Shown piece after piece: positions 13,343 through 26,503 of a DNA stretch of 64,000 nt (position 1 is the first letter of the stretch; the number at the start of each line of letters is the position of its first letter). The stretch spans positions 62,001 through 126,000 of the forward strand of contig VCJN01002769.1 in NCBI GenBank assembly GCA_006384855.1, in the 5' to 3' direction. A program made the position numbers and the translations under genes. A model generated the notes under the pieces. The model made no database searches. It had not been told where the DNA came from and saw nothing but the letters and a program-made list of their open reading frames with translations. Source of the DNA: Tetraselmis striata. Taxonomy: Eukaryota > Chlorophyta > Chlorodendrophyceae > Chlorodendrales > Chlorodendraceae.

Positions 13343-16300
13343 ATGAACAAGTCGGCACTGTCGGAGAAGGAGACGGCGGTGGCTGTGGCGGAGTTCCGCA
13401 AGCTGGGCGTGCACTCGCAGCTGGCGGAGGCGGCGGCGGGGCTGGGCTGGAAGAAGCCCTCCGCCATCCAGGAGCAGGCCATCCCGCAGCTCCTGCAGGG
13501 TGCGCGTCACTCCGTCGCGAACTTCACCTCAGAAACCTTCTTAGTGGCTTATGCCTATCAGCGACCCCGCTTCTTCTGTGGCACTGTTCGGGCTGCGTAC
13601 TTGCACGCAAAATAGAGCGAGCAATATAGTGACTACATATGGCAGGCGTGTTGAGACTTCACCACGCCTCCTTATAGTGATAACCCCGCTATAGTTTCGT
13701 CCATATTTGATCTCTGACAGGCAGGGTAGGTTCGCATCCACAGTGTTATGATTACCATGTCGGCACCTTTACCTGAAGGTGAGCAAACCCATGCCACTGG
13801 CGCAGGCAATGACATCATCGGGCTAGCGCAGACAGGGTCTGGCAAGACAGGCGCCTTTGCACTTCCCGTGCTGCAGGTGAGCCACCGCTTGCGCGTAGAG
13901 GTACATTGCGATGGTGCTGTGCGGGATAGATGGTAGGCAGATTGCTGAGGCGCCATGGCCTGGTCGGGGAGCAGGAGCTGCTGGACAAGCCGCAGGCGCT
14001 GTTCTGCCTTGTGCTGTCGCCCACCCGCGAGCTGGCCATCCAGATTGGGGAGCAGTTTGAGGCGCTCGGCAGCACCATCGGCGTCAAGTGCGCTGCGCTG
14101 GTGGGCGGCGTGGACATGATGGCGCAGGCCATCGCGCTCGCTAAGCGGCCGCACATCATCGTGGGCACACCTGGCCGCGTGGTGGACCACCTCGCAAACA
14201 CCAAGGTGGGCACCGCCACGGGGAAGGAACGCTGGGAATGCAGCAGCGACTCGCGTCACGTCATGCCGGACTGTCCACCGCATGTTGTTACTCCAAGTGT
14301 CGTCACCCCCCATCCCACATCCACCTTCTGTGGCGGGATGTTGAATGCACATCTGCGCCGGCCACACCTCACGCCGCACTGCACACACGATAGGGCTTCA
14401 GCCTGCGGGCACTGCGGCACTTCATCCTGGACGAGGCGGACCGCCTGCTGAACATGGACTTTGAGGAGGAGATCGACCAGATCCTGAAGGTGGGGCCGTT
14501 AGGGCAGTGCATGGGGGTCTGGCGGGGCGCAGTACTGCAGGTACTACTCGCGCAGATAGGGACGGGGGGCGAGGCTCAGGGGTGGCGGGACGCCGGTGAC
14601 GGCGGAGGGGGTCACTGAGGGGGTCGCTGTAACTGTGAGCTGAATCACTCCGTGTTGCCCCTCACTCCCAGGTCATTCCCAAAGAGCGCCGCACGCAGCT
14701 TTTCTCGGCGACGATGACGAGCAAGGTGGCCAAGCTGCAGCGCGCGTGCCTAAAGAGTCCCGTGAAAGTACGCGCCACATGCCCAGATGGAGCGGCGTAG
14801 AGGGGGGAAGGGGGGGGGGGGGGGGGGGTCAAGTCAGCCATTTCATCAGGGCGCTGTCTGTTGGGGGGGGGGGGGTTCCCAAATGCGGTGAGCCTGAGCC
14901 GGCGATTCGATCCCCGTGGCAGGTGGAGGTGGCGTCCAAGTACACGACAGTGGACACTCTGCGGCAGGAGTACCTCTTCATCCCCGCCAAGTACAAGGAC
15001 TGCTACCTCACGTACGTCGTCTCGGAGCTGGAGGCCTCCACCATCATGGTGCGCCGCGCATGCCATTGTTCCAGGCTGATCGAGCAGCTGATAGTCAGCG
15101 TTGATAACCTGCTACACCAAGCCCCCCCCCCCCCCTATCCTTCCCCCTTTCCTCACAAAGTCCCCGCGCACCCCCTTTCTCCTGGTGCGCTCGCAGATGT
15201 TTACACGGACCTGCGAGAGCACACGAAAGCTGTCGCTCACGCTGCGCAACCTCGGCTTTGGGGCGGTGCCAATCCATGGGCAGATGAGCCAGCCAAAGCG
15301 ACTGGGCGCACTCAATAAGTTCAAGTCGGGCGAGCGCAGCATCCTGGTGCCCCCCCCCCCCCCCCCCCCACAAACGCACACAAACCTCATCACCATGCAG
15401 CAGCCACTGCGCATTCTCAGCAGGAAGCTCTCGGTGCACATAGTGGTGCTACATTAAGCGTCCCGTTGCCGCTGTCGCAAATGCGCAGGTGGCAACGGAC
15501 GTCGCCAGCCGCGGGCTGGACATCCCCTCCGTGGACGTCGTGCTCAACTACGACGTGCCGATGAACTCAAAGGACTACGTGCACCGTGTGGGGCGGACAG
15601 CGCGCGCGGGGCGCTCCGGGCGGGCGGTCACGTTTGTCACGCAGTGAGTGCTCCGATGCGGAACAGCTGCATAACTGAGCGGTGTTGTCTTCAATGCTCC
15701 GAAACCACATTAAATGGCTAGTGAGTAGATGTACATGTACACATATGTATTTGCAAAGTCTCGATGACACATACGCACGCACATTTGTATGTGTGTATAC
15801 ATGTATTCCAATATTGGACTGTACAGCTTCGATGTTGTCATGGCCTCATGCCTAGCTGTGCTCACTGCTGCTCTGCGGGGCGCTGCAGGTACGATGTGGA
15901 GATGTACCAGAAGATAGAGCACCTCATCGGCAAGAAGCTGGACCAGTTTCAGGCGGAGCAGGAGGCGGTGCTGATGATGCTGGAGCGCGTGAACGAGGCG
16001 CAGCGGATGGCGACGATGCAGGTACGGCCTTCAGCACGCCCCGCCCGCCTGTGCCCTTGTGATGGTGGCATGGGCCCTGCGGGGTTGCCTATTGTGTCCA
16101 GGGGTATTTCGCGATTAGCATGCTACTAATCAGCGACAGCGATTTTTCCACAAGCACGGCATGTGGGGGAATGTGTCAGTGCCACCGGCCTCTGCACGTG
16201 GTGGCAAGTAGCCGAACAACGGCTTTAAAGTATTATTACTTGAGCAGTGCACATGTCGCCGCATTGTAACATGAGGGGCCTCGGTCACCCGATTTACAGC

Positions 16301-16636
16301 GACTCGCTATATGTATATGGGTGTTTTGTAGGTATGTATATATCTATACGTCACGGCATACACACATACATACACATACACATATACGCATATAGATGCA
16401 CGTGCTCATATACAATTAGACATTGTAATATACATATTTTGTATATATTGATACCGGTGGTGGCGTGGTATCCACATCGTTTTGCACCCCTCGACTGTTG
16501 TCGTTTGGTCTTTGGCGACTCTTTGCAGATGAAGGATATGGACTCGAAGAAGGGGGGCAGCAAAGGGGGGAAGAAGAAGAAGGGCGACGACGCGGACCAC
16601 TTCATGTTCAAGGGCAGCAAGAAGACAAAGTACTGA
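13343..16636 (+). CDS. DDX47: DEAD-box RNA helicase, DDX47/Rrp3 type, 10 exons
   Basis: Exons: 13343-13499, 13806-13876, 13975-14205, 14394-14489, 14672-14767, 14923-15048, 15197-15346, 15489-15643, 15889-16021, 16529-16636. All phases agree and give about 440 residues (human DDX47 is about 455). Motifs in order: Q motif ([11 protein letters not shown]), AQTGSGKT (about 59), PTRELA, TPGR, DEAD (about 166), SAT (about 197), TDVASRGLD (about 312) and [11 protein letters not shown] (about 344). The Lys/Gly-rich C-terminus ([15 protein letters not shown]) is as in this family. Known role of the family: nucleolar ATP-dependent helicase for 18S pre-rRNA processing. The start is the first ATG upstream of the Q motif. 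The start of exon 3 could shift by one codon. Intron 5 has two long G runs; intron 7 begins GTGC followed by about 19 C. Confidence 0.93.
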
Positions 16637-16687
16637 GTGTGCCAATTATGCGGTGAAATGCGCCAGCGTTGCGTGCAGTCAGCGGCT

Positions 16688-16692
16688 TGTAA
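16688..16692 (+). terminator. TGTAA poly(A) signal of the helicase gene
   Basis: TGTAA lies about 50 bp past the helicase stop, matching the algal consensus signal. Confidence 0.5.
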
Positions 16693-18251
16693 CATCCTGA
16701 AATCATGTCGGACTGATTGCCAGAGGGCATTTCTGGGAAAGGTTGTTGCAGTAACACATCACAGCAAAAACACTGATGGCGACACTCGCCCAAATAATCA
16801 GGAATCCGTCAGTTTGACAAGCATAGAGATAAGCAGCAGGTACTCAATGCAAATTGGCATTGCATTATTCTGTTTTCTCTTCTCAGGATGTAGGTTTTGG
16901 TGGGCGACCCAGCCTGTGCCGGCGCTGAATGTTGAGGGGCATGCACAACCAACGCGCGCTGCAATCTGTACATCCTGCTGCTGGAGGTCGTCAGCACGGC
17001 GCTTTCGTGCCGCAGCGATCCACGTACAGTATACCTAATAATACAATGATGACATCGACGTAGCAAGTCAGCCTGGTAGTGTAAGGATCCGGTAGCACTC
17101 AGTAGGCGGAGGAATATCCTCTATCATATATTACGTGCACTGGCGCACTCCAGCAGCGCGGAAGAGTATGAGATAGAGCATCGCAGCATCAGAAATAACA
17201 GGCGGCAGATGGCGACTCACTCCAGGGCAGGCCAGCAGGAAGGATTCGTCGGCGTGCCGACCAAAAGGGCTAGCACTGGTGTGAATTACAAAAAGGGCAG
17301 TTCCCTAGAACTGCTGGTACTGGTGTGAATTACAAAAAGGACAGTTCCCCAGAATTAGAAAATCAACACAGCAAGCCGCCTATAATAGGCCAGCATCCCG
17401 CATAAGGCGGGATGGATGAGTGATGCGCGCACGGTTCGGAGTCCGGGCCACGCGAGCGCGTGTGTGTGTGGGTGATCCTCGGACGTGCTGTGCAGCTTCA
17501 GCAACGGGATGGCAGACGAATCTGCGCCGTCTGATGAGGCAGCGAGCGCGCTCTCGAGCGGCCACCAAGCTCAGGACCCCGAGGAAATCTCTTGCGAGCA
17601 AGGCCTCCTGGTGAGCCCGGGTGATGCACCGAGTGCCCCGCGATGAGAGGGCACCCCGATCCGCAGCCAAGCATGCGATTGCGAGGGCTAGCACTGGTAC
17701 CTGCTGACCCCTGGTACCTGTACCTGTATATCAGAACCGCGGGCGCAATCCAAAAGACACTATCAGTACGGTCACTACTCGTACTCCGCCCGTCGCGGAT
17801 GTTATTCGCTGCTGGCGGCGCGGATCCGAATGATCCTGGAGAATATCAAATACGGTGTCTCGTATTCCAGGATACGAGTACTCGTATTCATCGGGGCCGC
17901 CTCTGCTGCTGGCGCGCGCTGTGATTCCGGCCCGGCGCAACACACCCTGCTGGGCAGCGCCAGCAGGCGTTGCGCGACTTGCGACACACACTGCGCTGCA
18001 ACGCCAGGTCCATACAGCCAAACCGCACTCTCAGTTCAACCAGGCCGCTGGAGGAGACAGTTACCGCACCCATTCCTCGAAAAACACAAGCGGAGCCACT
18101 GGCTGTTAGCTGGTGTCAGCCGCCAGGAGGTGCCGCAATGCCCCAGCAGTGCTGAGCTCCGCCACAGCCCGCCGCCAGGAAAAAAAAAACCCGTCAAACG
18201 AGAGTGGAAGCGTCGCTGTTCTTTCGAGCTGCCCGAGCAGCTGCGGGCGAG
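16693..18251. other. Spacer between helicase and panB
   Basis: No gene is supported. It contains a two-unit tandem (17276-17350) of a 40-bp segment whose minus strand carries TTTTGTAATTCACACCAGT, the dispersed microrepeat D. The right end should hold the panB promoter and 5' UTR. Confidence 0.5.
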
Positions 18252-21094
18252 ATGTATGCGCCGGGGGTAGTCTCCAGGCGTGCAGTAAGCCGCTACTGCA
18301 GGAAGCTGTCTGCGTGCGGGAGTTATGCTCTGGCAGGCATGGCGGCTGGCCTTCCGGCGGACGCGGCGTCGCTCTCGTCGTTGTCCGCGACTACGGGGCG
18401 AACGGCGGCAAACGCCGGTAGTGGACGCAGCTCGCCACAGGCACACATCGCTTGTGAGACCAAACCTTCCGGATACATTTTCACATCTACTATCTATTTT
18501 TTCTTGAAATCTGTTGTCTTCTATTATGCGTGCACTCCTCCTGTCTTCACAACTCTGTCCGGCCACGGCAAGTTTGCGCTGACGGCGTTTTGCCCCCATG
18601 GACAGCGTCGTTCAACGCCGGCGGTGGCGCGGGCTGGACGCTTAGCCGAGGACTGGCCGCCGCTAGCCTCGCACCCGAGACATCGGTGTATTCGGGGCCA
18701 CGCACGGACAGCGCCAAGCGCACGAGCGTGCGCACCGTGCGGAAGATGTACGAGAAGGGCGAGCCGATCGTGATGATCACCGCATACGACTATCCGTCAG
18801 CCGTGCACGTGAGCACCGCCCCGCAGTACTACAGGAATGCCGCACATGCGCCGCAATAGCGCTTCATGAGCCTTCTTCATGCTCGCTTGACAGGAGTCAC
18901 CGCGTCGGCGCAGACTGAATAATCCCGCCGACAACGCTTCACCTTGGACCTCGGACTGCCGTATGTGCCGTCTGCCGTATGCAGACTGCCGACAGTTAAA
19001 TGTCATCGCTCCGAAACCATTACAACGTGTCGCGGGTCGGAGTCGGATCGTGCGAGTGTGCAGTGCAGTTCGCGAACGCCACATTCAAACATCACAATAG
19101 CCGCAGGGGTGAACGGGTGCTAACGCCCCCAGTCGCGCTTTTCCGGACTGCGCAGGTGGACGAGGCGGGCGCTCACATCGCACTGATAGGCGACTCGGTG
19201 GCGATGGTGCTGCACGGCCACGACACGACGCTGCCAGTCACGGTGGATGAAATGCTGACGCACTGCCGCGCGGTAAACCGAGGCGCACGGCGGCCGCTAC
19301 TGCTGGGCGACATGCCCTTCGGCTCGTACGAGGCTTCTGTCGAGCAGGCCGTCCACACGGCGGTTCGATTCATGAAGGAGGGCCAAGTGGACGCCGTCAA
19401 GTTAGAAGGCAAACTGCCGCCCTGTCACTCTATCAGCCCCCGAGTCTCCCTAACAGTCAGCAGACAGGCAGTGCACACCGTCTGTATAAAGTGATATGTC
19501 TCAACCCTAGACTGTGCTGCGGCCTAACTATACATATGCACTCCATCCACCAGCAATAAACACCCACAGGGCGGTGGTGTCCCTGAGGAGGGCTCTCCAC
19601 TTCGTGCTGAATGCGCCGCAGCTCACAACACAGACACACAGCCGCTCACTATGCGATGGGACTGAGTGCCGAGCTGCTGTCGCCAGGGGGGAGCCCGGCC
19701 CGGGTGGCGGCGGCGCATGCGATCGTGGACGCTGGCGTGGCCGTGATGGGGCACGTGGGGCTCAGCCCGCAGTCCATCAGCGTGCTGGGTGCGTGCTGGC
19801 AAGCCCCCTGCTGGCAGCCTTCCTTTGGCTAAGCTATGCCGTATCCATCCCATCACTACCAAGCGCCAAGGTCAAGGCTCCGCCCCACTGCATTCGCTGA
19901 GTCTCCGGTTGGTTGCGAATGTGACTGCAGGCGGCTTCTCACCACAGGGCAGGTCCGCCACGGACGCGTTCACGGTTGTGAAGGAGGCGCTGGCGCTGCA
20001 GGAGGCGGGCTGCTTTGGCATAGTCCTGGAGTGCGTGCCGGCGGTGGTGGGCGCCGCCGTGACGCATGCGCTGGACATCCCCACCATCGGCATCGGGGCC
20101 GGTCCGAGCACCAGCGGACAGGCGAGCCCCCCCCCCCCCCCCCCAATGCCCCCTCGTTCACTACATCACATGCTTTCCCTGAGTTTTTCAGATGGATGTG
20201 TTGGTGCTCTCTAAATGATGGCAAACCCGAAACCCTGAAATGCCCCCGCCCGGATGCCTGTCTCTAGGTTTTGGTGTATCATGACCTGCTTGGCATGGCG
20301 AGCCATCCACATCATGCCAAAGTTACGCCCAAGTTCTGCAAGCAGGTGCGAATGCCCCCTCATCTCTCAATGCACCTGCATCATCCCAAAGTCACCAATT
20401 TTATTAGTTGGGGCTTACTGACCGATTGATAACACCGCCCTCAAGTCGCCCGAAATTTGGCAACTTTGGCGACACATCTGGGCTGCCGGTGAGTTGTAGT
20501 CAAGAATGTCCAGACTAGGGCTCAAAACACCCAGAAACCACAGTTTGCGGTGGGGTTATGCAATCACCCACTCGAAGTCCCACACGCTTGGTTACGGCTG
20601 CCGACGCGGTTATACCAACACTGCAAATGAGAGCCTGCCCTGCCTGCCAGAGGGTAGACAAAATTTTTGCGGAACTATTGCGGAGTTCTTTTTAATTGCA
20701 TGCTAGCCTAATTTGAGGCTCAAATTAAAGTGTTCTTACTCACAGGTGCACCCATAGAAACCGGTCATTAATGGGTATTACCCCCCCCCCCCCCCCCCCC
20801 GGGTTCAGTTTCCGACCGTCCTGGCATCCTCCTTGCTGTCGAAGAGGATCCTCGCATTCATTCCCACTGACGATAGCGCCGCTGCATTGGCAGTTTGGCG
20901 AGGTGGGCCGACACATCCAAGCAGCCCTCCAGGACTTTCGCGATGAGGTGACGAGCGGGGAGTTTCCCGGGCAGCAGTACTCGCCGTACAAAATACCGGA
21001 GCACGAGGCGGAAGAGTTTGCGAAGCTGCTGGAGGGCGCCGGCCTGTCTGATGCCGCAGCGGCCATCAGCGACCTGTATACTGAGGGGCGGTGA
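18252..21094 (+). CDS. panB: 3-methyl-2-oxobutanoate hydroxymethyltransferase (ketopantoate hydroxymethyltransferase), 7 exons
   Basis: Exons: 18252-18417, 18606-18808, 19156-19408, 19687-19788, 19931-20121, 20268-20345, 20894-21094; about 397 residues with all phases in register. The first 80 residues or so are Arg/Ala/Ser-rich with few acids ([18 protein letters not shown]), consistent with an organelle, probably mitochondrial, presequence. Conserved blocks: [28 protein letters not shown] (metal-binding Asp), [11 protein letters not shown] (second metal Asp), [23 protein letters not shown] (the Glu that acts as base in E. coli PanB) and [18 protein letters not shown]. Known reaction: 5,10-methylenetetrahydrofolate plus 2-oxoisovalerate gives ketopantoate, the first committed step to pantothenate and CoA. 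Introns 3 and 5 start with GC instead of GT. Intron 5 has a C run 5 nt after the donor; intron 6 has a C20 run. An upstream in-frame GTG exists at 18204, but the ATG at 18252 is preferred. Confidence 0.93.
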
Positions 21095-21981
21095 TCAGTG
21101 CGCGATACTTCCAATCTTAGCTGATGTTAACACAACGGTTCTCTGCACCTCTCATCATACCATCTTCTGATGTCAATGTACTTGTTCCGTCAGACGAGAC
21201 CGTGCAGCGGTATGTGCCGTCTTGTGGGGGAGCCATCTTGTCGTATGCAGAATCGGCATGCCCACAGCACATTTGGAGCATGTACTACACAGATGGCTTT
21301 AGTGCTACTTCTGACGGAGCCAGCAGGACACTCGGGGCAAGTTCAAGATTTCACAGCCACACACCCGAGGTGAAAAGTCACGCGATGCCCAATGAGGCAT
21401 CTCGTTTAATGAGATAAACATTGCCTATTATGCGCAGGCTGTGTTATCACCTGAGTTGTATCTGTTGGGTATGTCGTTTCTATGCTCGATGCTGTTTCGA
21501 GCTACGCATATGCAGCTGACCATGCCGGTGGCTTCACGAGCAAAATGTGGGCAGGACATGCAATGTGTCCAAAGCCTGGCCATCCCTTGTCATTGGGGAG
21601 GGCAAGGAGCCGATCATGCCGATGGTAGCACATCGAAGGCTCCCATAACCGCCCCATAACTTGCCCAAGGTTACATCTCGGCAGCGAACTGTCCGACTGC
21701 TGAGCACACCGCGTGGACGCGGACATCCTTGCGCATGCCACCCCATAGCACACTTTGCCCGCGAGCCCTGACACACACGCCGGGCCTCGCGCCGTGGTGA
21801 CATCACCTCTTGCCTGACTGAACCCAATCTTCCCCAATCTTCCCAATCTTGAATCTTCGCCACAGAGGCCACCCTTTAGGATGCCTCCGACATGGTGGTC
21901 CACTATAAATCAGAGAGGGCGGATGGTCACAGCCCGTACTCCACCCGCCAGCGTGGCCAGAGCCGCCCAAACAGGGTTGAT
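21095..21981. other. Convergent 3' ends of panB and FAD6
   Basis: This should hold the two 3' UTRs. A minus-strand TGTAA for FAD6 lies at 21671-21675. I found no plus-strand TGTAA for panB in the first 600 bp. Open frames here look non-coding. Confidence 0.55.
21671..21675 (-). terminator. TGTAA poly(A) signal of FAD6
   Basis: TTACA on the plus strand, about 310 bp past the FAD6 stop at 21982. The assignment rests on position and consensus only. Confidence 0.4.
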
Positions 21982-24953
21982 TTAGGCGGGCAGCGCTCGC
22001 CGCTGGATAGCCAGGAAGGGGTCCTCCCGCTCCTCCTGATGGTCAAACGGCACGTAGTTCTTCTCCTTGTCGTACACATGCAGCTGGGTGAAGATCGTCT
22101 TCATCATGCGCCAGTTGAAGGTGCACTCGGTCATGTACTGTGCAAGCCACGAGACACAAACAAAATCAGCCAGACTAGCCAGGTGCGCCATCCACAGAAG
22201 TCCCCGCAGCCCTGTATGGATATGGCAATACGTGTGAGGGGCCTCACCTCGCCCCAGTTCTGCCTGAGGGACTCGGTGGCTGGCCGCAGGTTGTACCAGG
22301 GGATCTTGGAGTTGACGTGGTGGGGCACGTGCCAGTTGATGTCGTGGCACAGCCACTCCACCCACCTGGGGTAATCGCAGTGCACAGTGCCTCCCAGCTG
22401 GGCCTTGGCGGCATCCCACTCCGCGGCATCCTAAAACAGAGAATTATCAGCCAGGAGCCACATGCACGGCAAGGCCCTAGCGGGAGAAACATAACATGAG
22501 CGGCGCAGATGTGAAGAACATGAGAAAATGACACGTATTGACATTAGGGGGTTGGGCTCACCCTGAAGGGGATGTGGGGGGCGGTGTGGTGCACCACCGT
22601 GAAGGTGCTCATCCAGAAGTGGTAGCCAATCCACGGCATCAGCCAGAACTTGACCCAGCCAGCGACGCCAGTGTAGTAGATGATCGCCGGCCAGGCGGTG
22701 GCCATGAAGGCAAACACCGCCACGAGGCTCACAATTACGCGGGGCTTCTGCTTGTCGGTGTACTTGTTGAGGTCAAAGTGCCACAGCAACCAGTGCCCAA
22801 TGGAGGCGAAGCACTTGAGGGGGGAGCCCAGGACGCCCTTGTAGAGCGCGCCCTTGATGCCCGTCCACTTGTCCAGGTCCTCCGGCATCACCGGGTGCCA
22901 GGCAGTGTCCTCCACCAGCCTGGGGTAGCCAGCACACATGGGAAGGGTCAGCACATGCCAAGTGCCGGTGGGGAGTGGGTGGAAGGGGAGATGACATGCC
23001 ATGCCATGCGGCGCCAGGCCAGAGGCAGACGCACTTGTTGGTGTGTGCGTGGTGGTGGTTGTGCTTGATCCTCCAGGGCTCAAAGGGGTAGATGAGCGGC
23101 GCAAACATCAGCGTGCCCACAATATCCTCCACAAGGTTGTTCTTGTGGAAGGCGCGGTGGCCAGCATCGTGGCCGACGGTGAAGAACTGCAAGAGGAACG
23201 AGCGATAGGTCAGCATTCGTCATAATGTCAATTGGCGGGACGTGTCAGGGGGGCATTGCGGCGCTGTGGTGGCGGGAAATTGGGTGGCCTACCCCGGTGA
23301 AGGCGGTGCCGGCCAGCAGCCAGGCAAAAGGCAGCAGGTACCAGGGCGACACGGAGATGAGGTACAGCGAGCCGGCCACGGCGCCGAGGGTGCGGATGGC
23401 GCCCCACCAGGCCTTACCATGATTGAGCTCAAAAACCTGAACACCAAACCGCAAATAGGCACGATGTCAGTACCGGCACACCTTTGGGGGCGCAAACCAT
23501 CGAGCTGTCCTTCCTCCTTGCCCGCTGATGTGGTTGCCATCCTGCACATAATCCTGCTCTACAGGCAGCTGGTGGATGGCCGCGTACTGCCAGCCATAGC
23601 CACCAACAAGGGCGGAATTTTGGTCACTGTGCTGTGTGGACTGCCGGGGCGCGCTCACCGACTTGGGCAGCGTCTGGATGACCTTGGTGAGGTTGACCTC
23701 GTCCGGGACGGGCTTGCCGATGGTGCGGTAGCCCAAGTCCTCCGCCAGAGCCGCACGCTGCTCATCGCTCACGTCGGTGCTGATGGTGCCGCCTACCGTG
23801 TACTTGGTCTGCAGGCTGCTGCGCAGGGGAGCGCTCTGTGGAGATGGGCGATGCAATATTGAATGATGGGCGATTAATATTGAGTATCGGACGGATTTCC
23901 AGGTGGATAAGGACGACAAGGCTAGAGGGCGGGATTCTTCAGGCGTATGCGATCCCGGCAAGGCTCACCTGCCGGGTGGAAGAAAAAGCTCCGGAGCGGC
24001 GGGGCGCGGGGGCGCCCGCCTTGGCAGCCACGCGGACCGGGCGCCGTGTCGCGCGAGCCTGCAGCGCGCGATACACGCACCGGCCCCCAGGGGGGAGGGG
24101 GGGAGAGGGGGGGGGGGGGGGGGGAGCAGGCTTTCAGCAAAGCCACACCAAGAAGAGCGACATCCTGCCGATTGGGCGGCCAGGGGGCGTATGGGCGGCA
24201 CCGAGGGCGTCCGTGTGTGCACGAGGCCGTTCAGTTTGCCGAATGTAGCGTACACATGGCCCGTGGGTTGTGGAACCGGGGGGGGGGGGGGGGGGGGGGA
24301 GGGGGGGGGTTTGCGCGGCCGAGTGGGTCTGCAGGCCGGGGTGGGCACGACCCGTGAAGCCACGTTCCCGAGGGTACATAGAGCAGCGGCCGCGATGGGA
24401 GCGCGCTGGGGCGCCACTACAAGTCGATACCCATAGGCTGCGGCTCGGAAATACGGGGACGGTACGCGCCCGTGACGCAAAGGTTCCTACAGGCCGTGAC
24501 AGGGACTGCTTAATTTTTGGCAAGTGACAGCGATGCGCCGAGAGGCCGGAAAGTGAGCGGCGGAGGGTCCAGCTCCGGTGTCTGCACACGCTGTCCGTAT
24601 GGACGCCGGGGCAGTCATACCTACTCCCGGCTACTTTACGGGTACCCACTCTTGCGTGCTCACCGAGTGTCGCATAGAGTCATCGGCATCTCATCCCAGC
24701 TATGCAGTTATAGGAACTAATACCCCGTGACTTTCCCGCGCCTCCGACAATTGTTCGCGGGTGCCGCAGCGGTGCCGGCGGCGCCAGGTGTGCTGCTTGA
24801 TATTCCCTTGTGTCGCGCTGGAGGAATTATGCTGTGGGTGTCCCGCAACCTGACAGCTGTGCGAGGTGGGGAGCGACGGGGTGGGGCCAGCGGATCACGC
24901 ACCGCCGACAAGGACAGCACGCCGCATCGGACGGCCACAGCAGCAGGCGCCAT
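21982..24953 (-). CDS. FAD6: Chloroplast omega-6 fatty acid desaturase (FAD6 type), 8 exons
   Basis: Exons (minus): 24903-24953, 23969-24058, 23659-23835, 23293-23436, 23035-23186, 22562-22919, 22248-22430, 21982-22137; about 436 residues. All three histidine boxes of membrane desaturases are present: GHDAGH (about 159), HNHHH (about 196) and HVPHH (about 358), with hydrophobic membrane segments between (e.g. [19 protein letters not shown] and [16 protein letters not shown]). Known role of the family: inserts the second double bond at the omega-6 position of acyl chains in plastid glycolipids, using ferredoxin. Exons 1-2 give a transit-peptide-like leader ([17 protein letters not shown], then an Arg/Ala-rich stretch). 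They are inferred from matching phase, splice sites and the expected length, and are less certain than exons 3-8. Intron 1 (840 bp) holds two G runs (C on the coding strand). Confidence 0.9.
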
Positions 24954-26431
24954 GATGCACGGGGGCTGGCGACGGGTGGGAGGGGATGGGTCCGCAGGAG
25001 AGAGCGGGGGGATTGAACGGAGTGTGTGGCGATGGCCTGTGCCGGCGGCGAGTGGCGTATCTCAACCTCGTGCGGATGTGGTATTACGCGGTATATATAC
25101 GCACTATACGTACTCACCTGCTGCGGTTCCGCGCTTCCAGAACTGCACAATGTACTTGTCTGATTATCAGAATCCCCCGACCGAATATGATGCGGTTCAC
25201 ATCGCCCGCCCGAAAAACGGCCACGTCAATTCGGGCGACGCGCCGCGGGGGCAACTACCGGCGACAGTCGACCGCCGTTGTTTGGGGTACCAGTACTTGG
25301 TAGTATTTTTTCGAATCACGGTCGATTTTGTCGCTTGACAGCAGAAACATGACGGACAACGTGCAGAATATAGCCGCAATCTTTTCCGGAAAAACGAAAA
25401 CTACTAGTATACTGGGATAGATCTCCATCGGCCAGTCACCTGCTGAGCTGCCACGCGACCACTACAGCTACCTGTATACCCGTATATTACACCTCTTCAA
25501 TCATGATGATGATAGCTTGCCGACTTTTGTGGGATCATTACGGAAACAAACGGTATAATAAACTCATTTTAAAAAAATGCTGTAAATGGTCGCTTGTCAT
25601 CATCGACCACACAGCCATATCTATTTATGACCAGCAGCCCAGCAGGTGTGCCGCGAACGATGCGCCCAGTAGTTGGAATTTTGGAGAGGAGTACCATACT
25701 CGTATGCCATAGACTGATGATAAACGCCGGGGACGATGCCACGGCGACAAACGACGGCGACGACGGCGAAAACCGCCATTGCATCATCAGATTGAAGAAT
25801 GCGAGGTACAGGCATATCCCTGTACGGTGGAAATTTCACTGTTGCCAGCCCTGTCCCGGTGGCGAGAAAAAAATAACGGCAGAAATTTGATTTACCAAAG
25901 GTGCAATGTACAGACGACAATTGACAACTCATCATCTGCATCATTGCCGATTTCCCGCTCCGCCATTTTATTGGTCCTCGAGATGGAGTGAGGCGCGCGC
26001 CCGACCGTGCATCGCACGTCATCACGCTGCATCTTTACTCATCAGGCAAGGTGATGGTATCGGAATCCTTGCGGAAACTCAGCGAAAGGGATCACGAGAG
26101 ACCGATGCACGTCCCACCTTACATCGCCAGCTTCCGAGTGTACCTGGGTACAAATATGTATTGGGGGCGGCGGCGCGGGGTCGGCCAGCGCCCAGCGGCC
26201 GCCGATGCTGGTGGTGGCCGGCAGTGGCACTGCAGCATTCTGCTGCTGCCGGGATCTGGCGGAAGCGTAGGACTAGACCACGACAGGATACCACCCACCT
26301 ACAGGTACAGGGTAGCTGCTCACTCCGTACGCAGATCGTGATATACCCAACAGCAACACCCATCCCTGCACTACGATAACCGACTGCTGCCCGCGTCAGC
26401 GCGCCGAGGCACCCCGCGGGCGCTCTGCCGT

Positions 26432-26462
<31 letters not shown>

Positions 26463-26503
26463 TCTCCCGTCCGGTTGGTCAGCTGTCAGCAGCAGCTGCC
26501 ATT
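24954..26503. other. Divergent spacer between FAD6 and the splicing factor
   Basis: This should hold both promoters. A palindromic TATATA box-like sequence (GGTATATATACG) lies at 25089-25100, about 140 bp before the proposed FAD6 start. A C26 run at 26437-26462 sits about 40 bp before the splicing-factor ATG. I do not believe the 203-codon open frame at 24727-25338, which overlaps FAD6 exon 1 in antisense and has no domain. Confidence 0.5.

Noticed and set aside
13672..14388. 238-codon minus-strand frame
   Set aside because: Antisense shadow of helicase exons 2-3, which carry clear helicase motifs in the plus sense.
15095..15457. Frames of about 110 codons with Gly or Pro runs on both strands
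   Set aside because: Shadows of helicase exon 7 and the adjoining C runs.
23838..24649. Several overlapping frames of 130-177 codons on both strands
   Set aside because: They arise from G/C runs that open all frames; only the FAD6 exon at 23969-24058 is supported by phase.
24727..25338. 203-codon plus-strand open frame
   Set aside because: It overlaps FAD6 exon 1 in antisense, has low-complexity composition and no domain; probably chance in GC-rich DNA.
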